Source: Psychrobacter sp. Pi2-1
Lineage (GTDB): Bacteria > Pseudomonadota > Gammaproteobacteria > Pseudomonadales > Moraxellaceae
NCBI RefSeq assembly: GCF_904846645.1
Contig: NZ_CAJHBO010000007.1
Location: forward strand, 62,001 to 126,000
Length of the DNA stretch: 64,000 nucleotides
Direction of reading: 5' to 3'
Shown here: positions 9,987-19,435 of the stretch, one piece after another
Layout: every line of letters starts with the position of its first letter
Position numbering within the stretch: position 1 is the stretch's first letter
Made by a program: the position numbers and the translations under genes
Notes under the pieces: model-generated
The model's database searches: none
Told to the model about the DNA's origin: nothing
The model's input: the letters and a program-made list of their open reading frames with translations, nothing else

Positions 9987-10976
9987 TTAGGCACTAATTT
10001 TTTGCCACACATTAACCTGTGGGTGCGCAATGCGGCGCATATTTGAAGGACGCCAGAACAACGCCTCACCTGGAGCCAATATAATATATCCCTCTAACGC
10101 GCACTGCTCTGATAACCGTGCCAAAATATCACGCTGATCAAATTTACGAAAATATAGCAGCATGTTTTGGCAAATAATCACATTCTGAAGATGCGTAGTG
10201 GGTGGTTTTTTTTCAATGATATTGTGTACAGAAAAATGGACATGTGGCTGCAATACAGGTGCTACCTGCCAATTCTCCTGCATAATATTAGCCGCTTCTG
10301 GTGTGTCAGATTTCAATCTGCTTAATATATCTTTAGATGGCAGCGGCTGAACAAACGGCTGACACGATTGTGGAATTAAAGTTTGCTGCCTGTTATCGTA
10401 TTGCCCCAATCGTGCACTTTTAATAGCCTCTTCGCTGATATCTGTCCCTAATATGGCATAGTCTTGACATTTCTGTGCGGCTAAGCTCATCGCCATTGAC
10501 CAAGCTTCTTGTCCACTTGCGCAGCCAACACTCCAAATACGAAACAAACTATCCATGTTGTCCGCTTTGCGATGCTGCAGTGCATACTCTGTAACAAAGT
10601 CGATAGAGGGTCTATGTCGAAAAAACCGACTCTCATGAATGAGTACTTTATTTAACAACTGCTGATGCAGCCCATCATTTTTCGATAGTTGATACCATAA
10701 TTGTTGAACGCTCAATCCGTTCGACATCGCCGTATAGTCGATTGCATTGGCCAGCCACTGTAGTTGTATGTCTGGCAGCACAAATCCAGTTTCCTGCTCT
10801 ATGTACTTCTGCCATCGCTGCACATCCAAACTATCGACTTTCATCAAAGTATTACCCAATGTCAGCTCAACTGTATTAAGCAAATGATTTGGCTCATCAA
10901 CATTAGCTAAGCTAAATAAATTACCTACTATAATTAGGCTTCTTTCTATTACTCTTACAGCAGCAAATTTATTCAA
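9987..10976 (-). CDS. pilK: PilK, CheR-type methyltransferase
   Basis: S-adenosylmethionine-dependent methyltransferase expected to methylate the PilJ receptor. CheR motifs are clear: LIHESRFFRHRPSIDF (N-terminal subdomain end), IWSVGCASGQEAWSMAM (SAM-binding loop), ILGTDISEEAIKSARLGQY, and IICQNMLLYF in place of the family's FCRNVLIYF. The start is uncertain. The longest frame begins with TTG at 10976; the first ATG in frame, at 10844 (MKVDSLDVQRW), would give 285 residues, close to the usual size, but neither has a good ribosome site. It lies between pilJ and chpA as in Pseudomonas. Confidence 0.9.
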   Translation of the reverse strand: MNKFAAVRVIERSLIIVGNLFSLANVDEPNHLLNTVELTLGNTLMKVDSLDVQRWQKYIEQETGFVLPDIQLQWLANAIDYTAMSNGLSVQQLWYQLSKNDGLHQQLLNKVLIHESRFFRHRPSIDFVTEYALQHRKADNMDSLFRIWSVGCASGQEAWSMAMSLAAQKCQDYAILGTDISEEAIKSARLGQYDNRQQTLIPQSCQPFVQPLPSKDILSRLKSDTPEAANIMQENWQVAPVLQPHVHFSVHNIIEKKPPTTHLQNVIICQNMLLYFRKFDQRDILARLSEQCALEGYIILAPGEALFWRPSNMRRIAHPQVNVWQKISA

Positions 10977-11028
10977 TACAAAGAGAAATCAAATGCTATT
11001 AATCTCACTCTAAAAGAATAACTAATCA

Positions 11029-12444
11029 CTAAACGCTTTCTTTCAATGCGCCTTCCGTATCCAACACTTCATAATCTACTAGCTCGTCGTCGTTCGATAC
11101 CTTAAAGCCCGTTACCGATTCCTGTAGTGCTGCTGCCATTTCACTTAGCTCACCAATAGAACGGGCTGTTGCCATCGTCCCAGAAGAAGTTTGTGAAGTA
11201 ATATCTTGAATGATGTTCATGGTGTGAGAAATGTGACCAGCAGACTCAGCCTGTTGTAATGCCGCGTTCGAGATGTTTTGAATCAAGTCAGCCAAAGTAT
11301 TAGAAACGCTCTGTACTTCTTCTAGTGCTTCACCCGCATCTTTTGCTAAACGTGCGCCGCGTACAACTTCAGAAGTTGTTGACTCCATTGACATAACCGC
11401 TTCGTTGGTATCAGCCTGAATGGTTTTTACCAATGTTTCAATCTGCTTAGTAGCGTTTGCTGAACGCTCAGCTAGACGCTGTACCTCATCAGCAACAACC
11501 GCGAAGCCTCGGCCTGCTTCCCCTGCCATCGATGCCTGAATAGCGGCGTTCAATGCCAGAACGTTGGTCTGGTCAGCAATATCATTAATTAGTCCAACGA
11601 TATCACCAATCTCTTGCGAAGACTCACCAAGACGCTTAATACGCTTTGACGTTTCTTGAATCTGATCACGAATAACGTTCATACCCTCAATAGAGCGCTG
11701 TACAACTTCTGCTCCATTGTGAGAGATAGCAACTGAACGCTGGGCAACCGTTGCAGATTCCGCAGCATTATTTGAAACCTGATCAATTGAGACAGTCATC
11801 TCATTAATAGCGGCTGATACACCAGCAATTTCTTGTGCTTGATGTTCAGAAGCTTCAGCCAGTTCAACAGCATTCATCTGCGTTTGCTCTGAAGACTGTG
11901 AGACTCGGTCAGCAGTACTGTTAATAACCAGTACCAACTGTCGTAATTGGTCAATTGCAAAGTTGACTGAATCAGCAATCGCGCCTGTAAAATCTTCTGA
12001 TACAGTCGCATTAACGGTCAAGTCACCCTCTGCCAAATCACCCAACTCATCAAGCAGACGTAGAATAGCGATCTGGTTACGTTCGTTTTCTTCTTGAATT
12101 TGACGCGCTCGCTCAGACTCAGCTTCTGCTTCTTGGCGACGACGCAAGGTTTCTTTTTCAATAAGTGATCGCTCTGATCCACCACGGTTTTTCAGCAGCT
12201 GGTACAAAGCAAACAGAATCCCTAATGCGCCGATTGCAAATACAGCCGCTGGCAAGATAACGGATTGATTGAAACTATCGAAATACTGGCTTACCGATGA
12301 TAGCGAGTTAACCAGCCAAATCAGACAAGCCAAACTTAATAGAACAAAAAATCCTAACAATAGCTTCCAAGTACTATCAGCGTCTTTGCCATCTGCTGAT
12401 GTTTTGGCCATACCAGCTACAGGTTTTTTTATCACATCACTCAT
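11029..12444 (-). CDS. pilJ: PilJ, type IV pilus methyl-accepting chemoreceptor, lacking the large periplasmic domain
   Basis: Receptor that passes its signal through PilI to ChpA. The C-terminal signalling domain is complete, with the hairpin-tip region [19 protein letters not shown] and following helices. The cytoplasmic segment after the membrane ([39 protein letters not shown]) is typical of PilJ. The N-terminus has two membrane helices (about residues 25-47 and 64-84) separated by only some 15-20 residues, so the roughly 250-residue periplasmic PilJ-N region is absent: 471 residues against about 680 in P. aeruginosa. A TTG at 12462 could extend the frame, but the ATG at 12444 follows an AAGGAAG ribosome site. 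Between pilI and pilK in the operon. Confidence 0.93.
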   Translation of the reverse strand: MSDVIKKPVAGMAKTSADGKDADSTWKLLLGFFVLLSLACLIWLVNSLSSVSQYFDSFNQSVILPAAVFAIGALGILFALYQLLKNRGGSERSLIEKETLRRRQEAEAESERARQIQEENERNQIAILRLLDELGDLAEGDLTVNATVSEDFTGAIADSVNFAIDQLRQLVLVINSTADRVSQSSEQTQMNAVELAEASEHQAQEIAGVSAAINEMTVSIDQVSNNAAESATVAQRSVAISHNGAEVVQRSIEGMNVIRDQIQETSKRIKRLGESSQEIGDIVGLINDIADQTNVLALNAAIQASMAGEAGRGFAVVADEVQRLAERSANATKQIETLVKTIQADTNEAVMSMESTTSEVVRGARLAKDAGEALEEVQSVSNTLADLIQNISNAALQQAESAGHISHTMNIIQDITSQTSSGTMATARSIGELSEMAAALQESVTGFKVSNDDELVDYEVLDTEGALKESV

Positions 12445-12618
12445 CTTGCGTCTTCCTTTCAAACAGTCATCAAAGTCTAATTGTGGCTGACTTTGACAAT
12501 CGTATTGTTATCTAAACAATGATTAGCAAAGCCTGTATAAATGCTGACATCGAACCCTATTATGTCAGTCGCTATTTCTCTGTCGTTACTTAACAGACAG
12601 GTCTTCTATTATCGACAA

Positions 12619-13149
12619 TTATATTGCAGCATCTGAATACTGAGGATCTTGTGCGAGCAAACTTGGCATAAATACATACCAGTCTTGGTCATTTTTGAAA
12701 AACTTGCCATGATTATAAGGCGCGAATGGCGACTCTGGATCTATGGCTTCTGGACGATACTGTTCTTGTGTAAACTGTTCGATACCAAGTACTTGATCCA
12801 CCAGCAGTCCTGAAAAGTTATTGTCATAATCAATGACGATAACTTTCCGTTGGCTCATTTGTGTCAAGCGACTAGGGACTTGCAAAAAATGCGACAGATC
12901 CGTCAAAGGCAATAGTCGCCCACGAATGTTAGCAATACCTAGCATCCATGGCTTTACTAGAGGTAGGCTAGTATATTCTGGCATAGATAATACCTCTGAT
13001 ACCTGACCCATAGGGGCAACTAAGCGCTGCCCACCAATTTCAAATACCACACCTTGCCAATCAAACTCTTGGCCACCGCGGCGACCGCTTTTGCGTGCGC
13101 GTGCCAAATCTGCTAAACGCAGAAGCTCGATAAATCCTCTAGAAGCCAC
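12619..13149 (-). CDS. pilI: PilI, CheW-type coupling protein
   Basis: CheW-like adaptor linking PilJ to ChpA. The CheW fold spans residues 25-165, with FEIGGQRLVAPMGQVSEVL, the conserved segment MLGIANIRGRLLPLTDLS and GLLVDQVLGIEQF. It is 176 residues long, the usual PilI size. The start is a GTG at 13149. A GGAG ribosome site for it lies in the last codons of pilH, whose stop is three bases upstream, so the two genes are probably translationally coupled. No other in-frame start is plausible before the CheW domain. Confidence 0.93.
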   Translation of the reverse strand: MASRGFIELLRLADLARARKSGRRGGQEFDWQGVVFEIGGQRLVAPMGQVSEVLSMPEYTSLPLVKPWMLGIANIRGRLLPLTDLSHFLQVPSRLTQMSQRKVIVIDYDNNFSGLLVDQVLGIEQFTQEQYRPEAIDPESPFAPYNHGKFFKNDQDWYVFMPSLLAQDPQYSDAAI

Positions 13150-13152
13150 AAG

Positions 13153-13515
13153 TTACTCCATCACTTTGCGAATCATATTGACCAATCCACTTTCATCAAC
13201 TGGTTTGTTCATATATTCTTTGGCGCCTTGACGCTTGCCCCAAACTCTATCTGTTTCCTGATTTTTGGTACTGATCATGATGACAGGGATATGGGCAGTG
13301 GTTTTACCGCGGGTGATCTTACGCGTGGCCTGAAAACCATTCATTTCAGGCATGACCACATCCATCAAAATCACATCTGGTAAATGTTCAGCTGCCATCT
13401 GGCAACCCTGCTCACCATTGGTCGCTTCCAACACTTGGAAGTTGTTTTTGGCAAGCATATCGCGAAATTTCGCCATTTCTGATGGCGAGTCGTCAATGAC
13501 TAAAACGGTAGTCAT
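13153..13515 (-). CDS. pilH: PilH, CheY-like response regulator
   Basis: Single receiver domain of 120 residues. Acidic pair D8/D9 (VIDDS), phosphoacceptor D52 (VILMDVVMPEMNG), T/S in MISTK and K104 (MNKPVD) are all present. In P. aeruginosa PilH antagonises PilG output and is linked to PilT-dependent retraction. The start ATG has AGGAACCTCCT directly upstream, a very strong ribosome site. It is separated from pilG by 179 bases, longer than the other gaps of the operon, so an extra promoter there is possible. Confidence 0.94.
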   Translation of the reverse strand: MTTVLVIDDSPSEMAKFRDMLAKNNFQVLEATNGEQGCQMAAEHLPDVILMDVVMPEMNGFQATRKITRGKTTAHIPVIMISTKNQETDRVWGKRQGAKEYMNKPVDESGLVNMIRKVME

Positions 13516-13694
13516 AGGAGGTTCCTTTAAGTTCTAAAATATCTGTGAAGATATATTGATATATAGTTCAGATAAAATGATTAGAAATAGCACTTATAAA
13601 TCTACTGGTAGCTATTCTTTAATCATAATTATTCAGTATTGAATAATCTGGAGCGATAATATCAATCACTCCCTGTAAGTCTATATTTATTCGA

Positions 13695-14072
13695 TTAACG
13701 GTACTGATTAATGGCATCAAAAAGCTCATCTTTACTAAATGGCTTGGTCAGATACTCATCAGAACCCACAATACGACCACGCGCCTTATCAAATAGACCA
13801 TCTTTAGATGACAACATGATTACAGGTTTATTGGCATAATCAGGGTTATTTTTTATCAGTGCACAAGTCTGATATCCATCTAGACGTGGCATCATAATGT
13901 CGACAAAAATAATATCTGGATTGTTATCTACAATCTTTGCTAACGCATCAAAACCATCGATAGCGGTCACTACTTCACAGCCCGCTTTTTGTAATAAAGT
14001 TTCTGCAGTACGGCGAATGGTTTTTGAATCATCAATTACCATTACTTTTAAACCTTCAAAATTATTTTCCAT
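13695..14072 (-). CDS. pilG: PilG, CheY-like response regulator
   Basis: First gene of the Pil-Chp operon; a single receiver that in P. aeruginosa promotes pilus extension through PilB and affects cAMP. 125 residues, with DD in VMVIDDSKT, phosphoacceptor D58 (IIFVDIMMPRLDG), LSSKDG and LTKPFS. Two ATG codons lie six bases apart (14078, 14072); AGGACA sits correctly spaced for the second, which I prefer. Expression must start in the long gap upstream. Confidence 0.92.
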   Translation of the reverse strand: MENNFEGLKVMVIDDSKTIRRTAETLLQKAGCEVVTAIDGFDALAKIVDNNPDIIFVDIMMPRLDGYQTCALIKNNPDYANKPVIMLSSKDGLFDKARGRIVGSDEYLTKPFSKDELFDAINQYR

Positions 14073-14078
14073 TCTCAT

Positions 14079-14734
14079 TGTCCTGTAAACGACTATTTGT
14101 TCGTAACGCTATCTAGCAATACAAAGTTTGCTTGGCTATTTTAAACTTTTATATCATCTATTGTCAGATCGATATAAGTACCTACATTTGCATTGTCTGC
14201 GTTGAAATTTGTTATAACAGCGAATCTTCTACAATTAATGCCTACTGACTAATCGCGGTATCAATATAGCGTACTATACGCACTTTATTATTATTAATCT
14301 TACAAAATCTAGCGTTATTTGAGTGCCTTGAATAAGTTAACTTACCCTGCGCATATCCAATAAAAAGTCAAATATAACAACGATTCTAATTAACTATAAA
14401 TCCACTTTTTGATATATAAATAAACTGGAATTTAAATATAAGGCATCGTTATTATATTTTTGTATTGTATATAATTGGCAATGATATTACTGGATAATTT
14501 TCATTTGTAATAAAAATGTATCATTATATTTTATAGTGTTTGTTTTAGCACAGTTATTATTGCTTTTCCAGTAATTAGTAAAATTATGTTCGAACTCATT
14601 AGTATCACAAATAGCTGTTCTTATTTATTAAAGGCGTAACTTCAACTTTCCTTAATACTTGAATTATCAGCTTTCTTAAGTTTAGTAAATATCTTACAGT
14701 CGTTCCACCGCGTTACAATTCACTATATAATAAT
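14079..14734. other. 656-bp AT-rich intergenic region between divergent pilG and adaptor genes
   Basis: No open frame of note, RNA gene or clear repeat was seen. It must hold the promoter of the Pil-Chp operon (minus strand) and of the adaptor gene (plus strand). The middle (about 14340-14560) is very rich in A and T. I could not pick convincing -35/-10 pairs by eye. Confidence 0.5.
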
Positions 14735-15982
14735 ATGACGATTACAATGGTGACTGCTATGACAGCTTCTAGACGTTTAAGAAAAATCCTCTATTTATTC
14801 AGCGTACTATTTATCGCAGCTTGTCAGCCGTCACCTGTAAATGAATCGACTGTTACTGACACTGAAGCAGAGACCGCTGACACGCCACTTATCATCACAA
14901 GTGATAGTGTCACAATGACGCCAGAACATATCTTGAGTATCAAACCTTCAAGGTATCAGCCGAGTCTCGGATTACAAGGTAATATCGAACCTATCAAGCA
15001 GACCACATTCGTTGCGGTACATCCGATTCGTATAGAAGAGACAATGGTTAGTGAAGGTCAATGGGTAGAAAAAGGCACGCCATTGCTCGTATTTAGACGT
15101 ACGGGCACGGCTAGCAAAGCTGAAGATTTGAAAAATCCTGAACAAGGTAATTCAGAATCAGGGGATACTAATCAGAACAATCCAGAAGATACGCAAAACT
15201 TCGATGCTAAATCTGCACAAGCTGCGCCAGACACGGATATCGCTGTTGTAAGAAAAACTGATAGTGACAAAACATTAGAAGCAAATTCTGCGATAGATAC
15301 TGATAGTAATATCTCTACTAATCAGGGTGCAGACGTTAATACGGCTAAACAAGGTGCACCGTATAATTCGATTACCATCCATGCCAGCTTTTCGGGTCGA
15401 GTAGAAAGCTTATCTGCGGATGCAGGACAACAGCTAGCGGCGCGCGAGCCTCTACTACAGATCAGTGATGAGACTAAACTGCACTTTATGGCTACCCTGC
15501 CTATACAAGCAAAACCACAGCTTTCAGTGGGACAAACGGTCAATTTTACTGCCGATAGTATTTCAGATAAGTTTACAGGACAGGTCAGCAAACTGGTATC
15601 GACCAGTCAGCCCAAAAAGCTCTTAGTCTATGTTAATGTCATCGATAATGAAGTAAGTCGTGATAAATTATTGCCAAATATGAAAGTCACAGGGCGCGTC
15701 AATTATGGTCAAATAGATGTCGGTACTATCGTACCTAGGCGCGCGCTACATGATGTTGATCTGACAGAATTGCAAACTCCTCCTTATATGCCGCTACAAC
15801 CATTGACTGCAAATGTTTGGATTATAGGCCAAGATCAGCGTCTAACGCGTCAACCTATTGAGGTAGTTGAATACGATCCTACTACGCAGCAGTATTTGAT
15901 AGCAGGTGTGAGCAATGATAGCTTAATTTGTTTGGCTGACTTACCTGTTGATTCTAAAGGCAAAAAAGTCATTGTGTCATGA
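14735..15982 (+). CDS. RND/HlyD-type periplasmic adaptor lipoprotein with low-complexity insert
   Basis: Membrane-fusion (adaptor) protein that would link an inner-membrane pump to an outer-membrane channel. The N-terminus has a signal sequence with lipobox FIAAC. The first lipoyl half follows (VHPIRIEETMVSEGQWVEKGTPLLVF), then about 85 residues of acidic Asn/Asp/Ser-rich sequence (roughly residues 127-212) where adaptors normally carry the alpha-helical hairpin. Next come the second lipoyl half (SFSGRVESLSADAGQQLAAREPLLQI), a beta-barrel domain and a membrane-proximal domain. No pump or channel gene adjoins it; an OmpR-type two-component pair follows. Starts at 14735 or 14759 are possible, neither with a good ribosome site. 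The substrate is unknown. Confidence 0.78.
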   Translation: MTITMVTAMTASRRLRKILYLFSVLFIAACQPSPVNESTVTDTEAETADTPLIITSDSVTMTPEHILSIKPSRYQPSLGLQGNIEPIKQTTFVAVHPIRIEETMVSEGQWVEKGTPLLVFRRTGTASKAEDLKNPEQGNSESGDTNQNNPEDTQNFDAKSAQAAPDTDIAVVRKTDSDKTLEANSAIDTDSNISTNQGADVNTAKQGAPYNSITIHASFSGRVESLSADAGQQLAAREPLLQISDETKLHFMATLPIQAKPQLSVGQTVNFTADSISDKFTGQVSKLVSTSQPKKLLVYVNVIDNEVSRDKLLPNMKVTGRVNYGQIDVGTIVPRRALHDVDLTELQTPPYMPLQPLTANVWIIGQDQRLTRQPIEVVEYDPTTQQYLIAGVSNDSLICLADLPVDSKGKKVIVS

Positions 15983-16241
15983 TAGCTTATGCTGACTGTT
16001 ACATTTGGTAGAAACATTAACAAAGCTTCTCTTGTTTTGTAACAGCATAATTAGGCAATATGACTCTACCATATATAGCATTATCCGAGTATTAAAATAC
16101 GACTCATATTTAATTATGCGCTATTCTGTATGTTTGAAAACGTAGAGGCTTAATGGTTTAACTATTAATTATTACCAACAGCTCATCATTACCAGAAACG
16201 TTATGCTTTTATAAATCACAATAACAATTAGAGGACATCCC

Positions 16242-16964
16242 ATGAGTAAACAGATTTTATTGATTGAAGACGATCCAGATTTGGCTGAGCTGATCAGCGA
16301 TTATTTGACCATGAACTATTATGACGTGCATCATGCTGGTCTTGGTCAAGAAGGTCTCGACTTATTAGACACCAAAGAGCGCGATATTGACTTGGTTGTA
16401 TTGGATCTTATGCTACCTGATATGGACGGTATGCAAGTATGTCAAAAGATTCGTGGCAACAAGAACAACATGACCAATAAAGTGCCTATTATTATGCTAA
16501 CCGCAAAAGGCGATACAACAGATCGCGTGTTGGGGCTAGAGATGGGTGCTGACGATTATATCGCCAAGCCTTTTGAGCCACGTGAGCTTTTAGCTCGTAT
16601 CCGTGCGGTTATTCGTCGTCATGAGCAACCAAATCAAGCCGATAGCCAATCAGACAGCTTAACCTTTGGCCGTTTGAGTGTGTTCCCTGATAGTCATGAA
16701 GTCACTATCGATGACCAACCGGTACGTCTAACCACGCATCAGTTTCAGTTGTTACATTACTTTGCCACTCATTCTGGCAAGGTGTTGAATCGTGAGCAAC
16801 TCTGGCAAGCGATGCCAAACGATGACAGCTCAGACAACATTGACCGTGCAATTGACGTACATATTTCGCGTCTACGTGCTTTGATTGAAGACAATCCACG
16901 CCAGCCAAAGCGTATTATTACTGTACGCGGCGTCGGCTATCAATTTGCTACTGATCAGGTGTAA
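16242..16964 (+). CDS. OmpR/PhoB-family response regulator
   Basis: Two-component regulator of 240 residues. The receiver (1-120) has D10/D11, phosphoacceptor D55 (VVLDLMLPDMDG), LTAKGD and IAKPFEPRELLARI. The C-terminal winged helix (about 145-238) carries LTTHQFQLLHYFATHSGKVL and the recognition-helix segment NIDRAIDVHISRLR. GAGGACATCCC precedes the ATG, a good ribosome site. The histidine kinase gene starts 85 bases downstream; the adaptor gene ends 259 bases upstream and may be a target. Closest relatives by style are RstA/AdeR-like regulators, but the signal is not known. Confidence 0.92.
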   Translation: MSKQILLIEDDPDLAELISDYLTMNYYDVHHAGLGQEGLDLLDTKERDIDLVVLDLMLPDMDGMQVCQKIRGNKNNMTNKVPIIMLTAKGDTTDRVLGLEMGADDYIAKPFEPRELLARIRAVIRRHEQPNQADSQSDSLTFGRLSVFPDSHEVTIDDQPVRLTTHQFQLLHYFATHSGKVLNREQLWQAMPNDDSSDNIDRAIDVHISRLRALIEDNPRQPKRIITVRGVGYQFATDQV

Positions 16965-16985
16965 TCATAAAGGATGCCTAATTAG

Positions 16986-17020
16986 CTGACTCATGGTGTA
17001 AACTCTATACCATGAGTCGG
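16986..17020 (+). other. Hairpin between response regulator and kinase genes
   Basis: Inverted repeat GACTCATGGT (16988-16997) / ACCATGAGTC (17009-17018), perfect over ten bases with further pairing at the base, in the 85-base gap before the kinase gene. It has no T tract, so it is more likely to modulate mRNA stability or readthrough than to terminate. Confidence 0.55.
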
Positions 17021-17049
17021 TACAAGCGTTTAATAATAGAGATCGTTTA

Positions 17050-19179
17050 ATGCAGCAATTGGGTTTTCGTTCCGTATTTGCCAAACTATTTGCCAGCGTT
17101 ATGCTGGCACTTACTTTATTTGCTGTAGCAATGGTGCTGTTGACCCAACTTGTTCATGATAAAGATGCGGGCATACGCTCAGAGATATTAGCCACACAGA
17201 TTCTGGGCCAGATCGATCCATTCTTGCACGAATTGAATATTTCTATCAGCAAAGACAATCGTTTGCAGTCGCGTTTTATGCTGGCTGTCGTTAAGAAAAG
17301 CTTCGATATTTTTGATGAGTCACTGCAAGCAAAAATGGGATTGTATGACAGCGAAGGTCGGCTGCTTATGCAAACTGACAATAGCGACCTACCCCTAGAG
17401 CTCCCCCCTACTCCGTCTTTGTTCTCACGCGTTTTTCCATCACTTGCAGATACATCACCTACCAAGCAAGCCCAAGTGTATAGCAGTACGGGTTATACCT
17501 TACTGTATGAATCACGTCTAACGCCTAAAAAACCTGTCCTTTCTGCAGCCCTGAACTTGTTCACTGGTACGCTACTACTCTTGCTCATTATGGCAGGTGT
17601 ACTATGGTTGATTGCACGGACGATGACATGGCGTATTGACCAGTTGAGCCAACAAATGACTCAATTGGGTGATGGTGATTTTACGGTGCGAGTGAATGCA
17701 CGTGGTAATGACGAAATCGCTGCACTAGCACGTGGATTCAACCAAGCGGCACAAAAAATTGAACACTTAATTGATGCCAATAACTTGCTACTGGCACATG
17801 CCTCTCATGAGCTGCGTACACCGATTACACGTATTCGCCTACAGATTGAAATGATGGATATGTTGGCTGGTGCGCTGCCAACTGATACCAAAGCAAAGTT
17901 CGATAAACGAGCACAAGCGATCAATAGAGACTTATCAGGTCTTAATGACTTAGTAGAAAGCATATTACTGGTTAGCCGTCTGGATGCGGGTCATGCCTTA
18001 CAGCAAGTTGAAAACCTCGATTTATACGATTTGGTAAATCAAGAGCGTCAGCACTATCCTGAAGCCACGCTGATTGGTGAGCACATTGTGATAGATGGTC
18101 AATCATCAATGTTGACTCATTTGATTCGTAATTTACTTACCAACGCTATGCTACATGGCAAGCCACCTGTTACGGTATTGCTATATGGTGTTCAGAGCAT
18201 AGAAGAAGCCGGAACTGTGCCCGACTATCTATTACAAACCGTGCTATGCAGCAGCTTTGTCGATTACAACAGTTTAGATTTTGACGATTATGAAGAAAAC
18301 GCTGATGCCAAAATAATTGAACACCAAACTGCTAAGCAGGAAGCTACTAGTTCGGTTGATAAAAATAAACCAGAAGCGATTGACTCAATAGTAGAACTAC
18401 CAACGCCGACTATCTATAAAAACGGTGAAGATATAGCTGCCAGCAATGAGAACAACGAGACTGATGATAATGCCAGATTTGATAATGAACTTTCAGATGA
18501 CAGCTCGATAGATAGTGCTAACAAACCCCAACCTACTACTGGCGAATCATCACTACTTTCTGACTATTACAGCTTTACCAGTGAGTTGACCGACAGAATT
18601 AAGAAAGTTATTTGGAAGGCTGTTCCAGATTCTACTGAACCTGCTAACAAAGCCGATAATATCAACAATGCTAACGCGACTGAAGTAGCATCAACAAACT
18701 CTATAAGCAACGTAGAAAACGCGAATACTGGCACTCTCGTCGAGAATAGTGCTCAAAAATCAGATAAATCTATTACTGATACCGCTACTAAAAATAACGG
18801 CTCAAATAATACGAAAGATGACACCAAATCTAACAGTTCAAACAATGAGAACTCAGGCCCAGTCGTGCGTAAAGAAGGCTTATTTGCTAAGCATATGAAA
18901 AAAGCCAAAACTGAACCTGAACGTCCACTGCCAAAATATGCGGTGCTGGCTGTAATCGACGAAGGCACTGGTATCCCTGAAGGTAAGCGAGAAGAAGTCT
19001 TTAGTCCATTTGTACGTTTACAGCAAAAAAACAAAGGCTCTGGATTAGGGTTATCGTTAGTCTCACAAATCGTTACCGCCCATCAAGGACGCATTATTAC
19101 AGATACGCTAAATGGTCATACTAGATTTTTGGTGACCATCCCCATTCATCATGACCCTCATTACAACTATCACGAGTAA
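17050..19179 (+). CDS. Sensor histidine kinase with a ~240-residue insert in its ATPase domain
   Basis: Partner of the upstream regulator. 709 residues: a first membrane helix (about 14-36), periplasmic sensor segment to about 170, second helix (175-195), HAMP linker (196-248), then HisKA with phosphorylated H253 (HASHELRTPITR). The N-box (LIRNLLTNAMLHGKPPVTV) starts near 358. Then comes an acidic Asn/Asp/Ser/Thr-rich stretch (about 384-626) before the D-box/G1 motif (DEGTGIPEG, near 637) and G2 (GSGLGLSLVSQIV). The two halves of the ATPase domain are intact, so the gene is probably functional, but the length is far above the usual 450 or so. The start ATG lacks a strong ribosome site. Confidence 0.92.
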   Translation: MQQLGFRSVFAKLFASVMLALTLFAVAMVLLTQLVHDKDAGIRSEILATQILGQIDPFLHELNISISKDNRLQSRFMLAVVKKSFDIFDESLQAKMGLYDSEGRLLMQTDNSDLPLELPPTPSLFSRVFPSLADTSPTKQAQVYSSTGYTLLYESRLTPKKPVLSAALNLFTGTLLLLLIMAGVLWLIARTMTWRIDQLSQQMTQLGDGDFTVRVNARGNDEIAALARGFNQAAQKIEHLIDANNLLLAHASHELRTPITRIRLQIEMMDMLAGALPTDTKAKFDKRAQAINRDLSGLNDLVESILLVSRLDAGHALQQVENLDLYDLVNQERQHYPEATLIGEHIVIDGQSSMLTHLIRNLLTNAMLHGKPPVTVLLYGVQSIEEAGTVPDYLLQTVLCSSFVDYNSLDFDDYEENADAKIIEHQTAKQEATSSVDKNKPEAIDSIVELPTPTIYKNGEDIAASNENNETDDNARFDNELSDDSSIDSANKPQPTTGESSLLSDYYSFTSELTDRIKKVIWKAVPDSTEPANKADNINNANATEVASTNSISNVENANTGTLVENSAQKSDKSITDTATKNNGSNNTKDDTKSNSSNNENSGPVVRKEGLFAKHMKKAKTEPERPLPKYAVLAVIDEGTGIPEGKREEVFSPFVRLQQKNKGSGLGLSLVSQIVTAHQGRIITDTLNGHTRFLVTIPIHHDPHYNYHE

Positions 19180-19241
19180 TCAATCCCCATCGTTATATAG
19201 ATAGCTATCACGCTGTCATCTTCAAATTTGCCATTTTAATT

Positions 19242-19271
19242 GCTTATGATTAATAGCTATTAATCATAAGC
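19242..19271. repeat. Perfect 30-bp palindrome upstream of metN
   Basis: Half-sites GCTTATGATTAAT and ATTAATCATAAGC around a central AGCT give a palindrome without a single mismatch. It lies 62 bases after the kinase stop and 165 bases before metN. It has no T tract. It could be an operator for a dimeric regulator, a cruciform, or an RNA hairpin ending the kinase transcript. Confidence 0.8.
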
Positions 19272-19435
19272 CGGACACGTATGTGCATATCCAAAGTGCC
19301 TGATAATATGCTATATTACCGCCCCTTATTATACGGTTATTGACTGTTGTCGTTTTGACGAGCTTCTTACATATTGAAAGAGGCCTGATGACGCGTTTTT
19401 AACCATTAAAAAATTTATTAAATTTTGAGCCCTCC

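Noticed and set aside
16705..16908. Minus-strand frame opposite the response regulator DNA-binding domain
   Set aside because: Antisense shadow of conserved coding sequence.
19340..19373. Possible sigma-70 promoter (TTGACT ... TACATA) upstream of metN
   Set aside because: The spacing of 22 bases is too long for a normal promoter.
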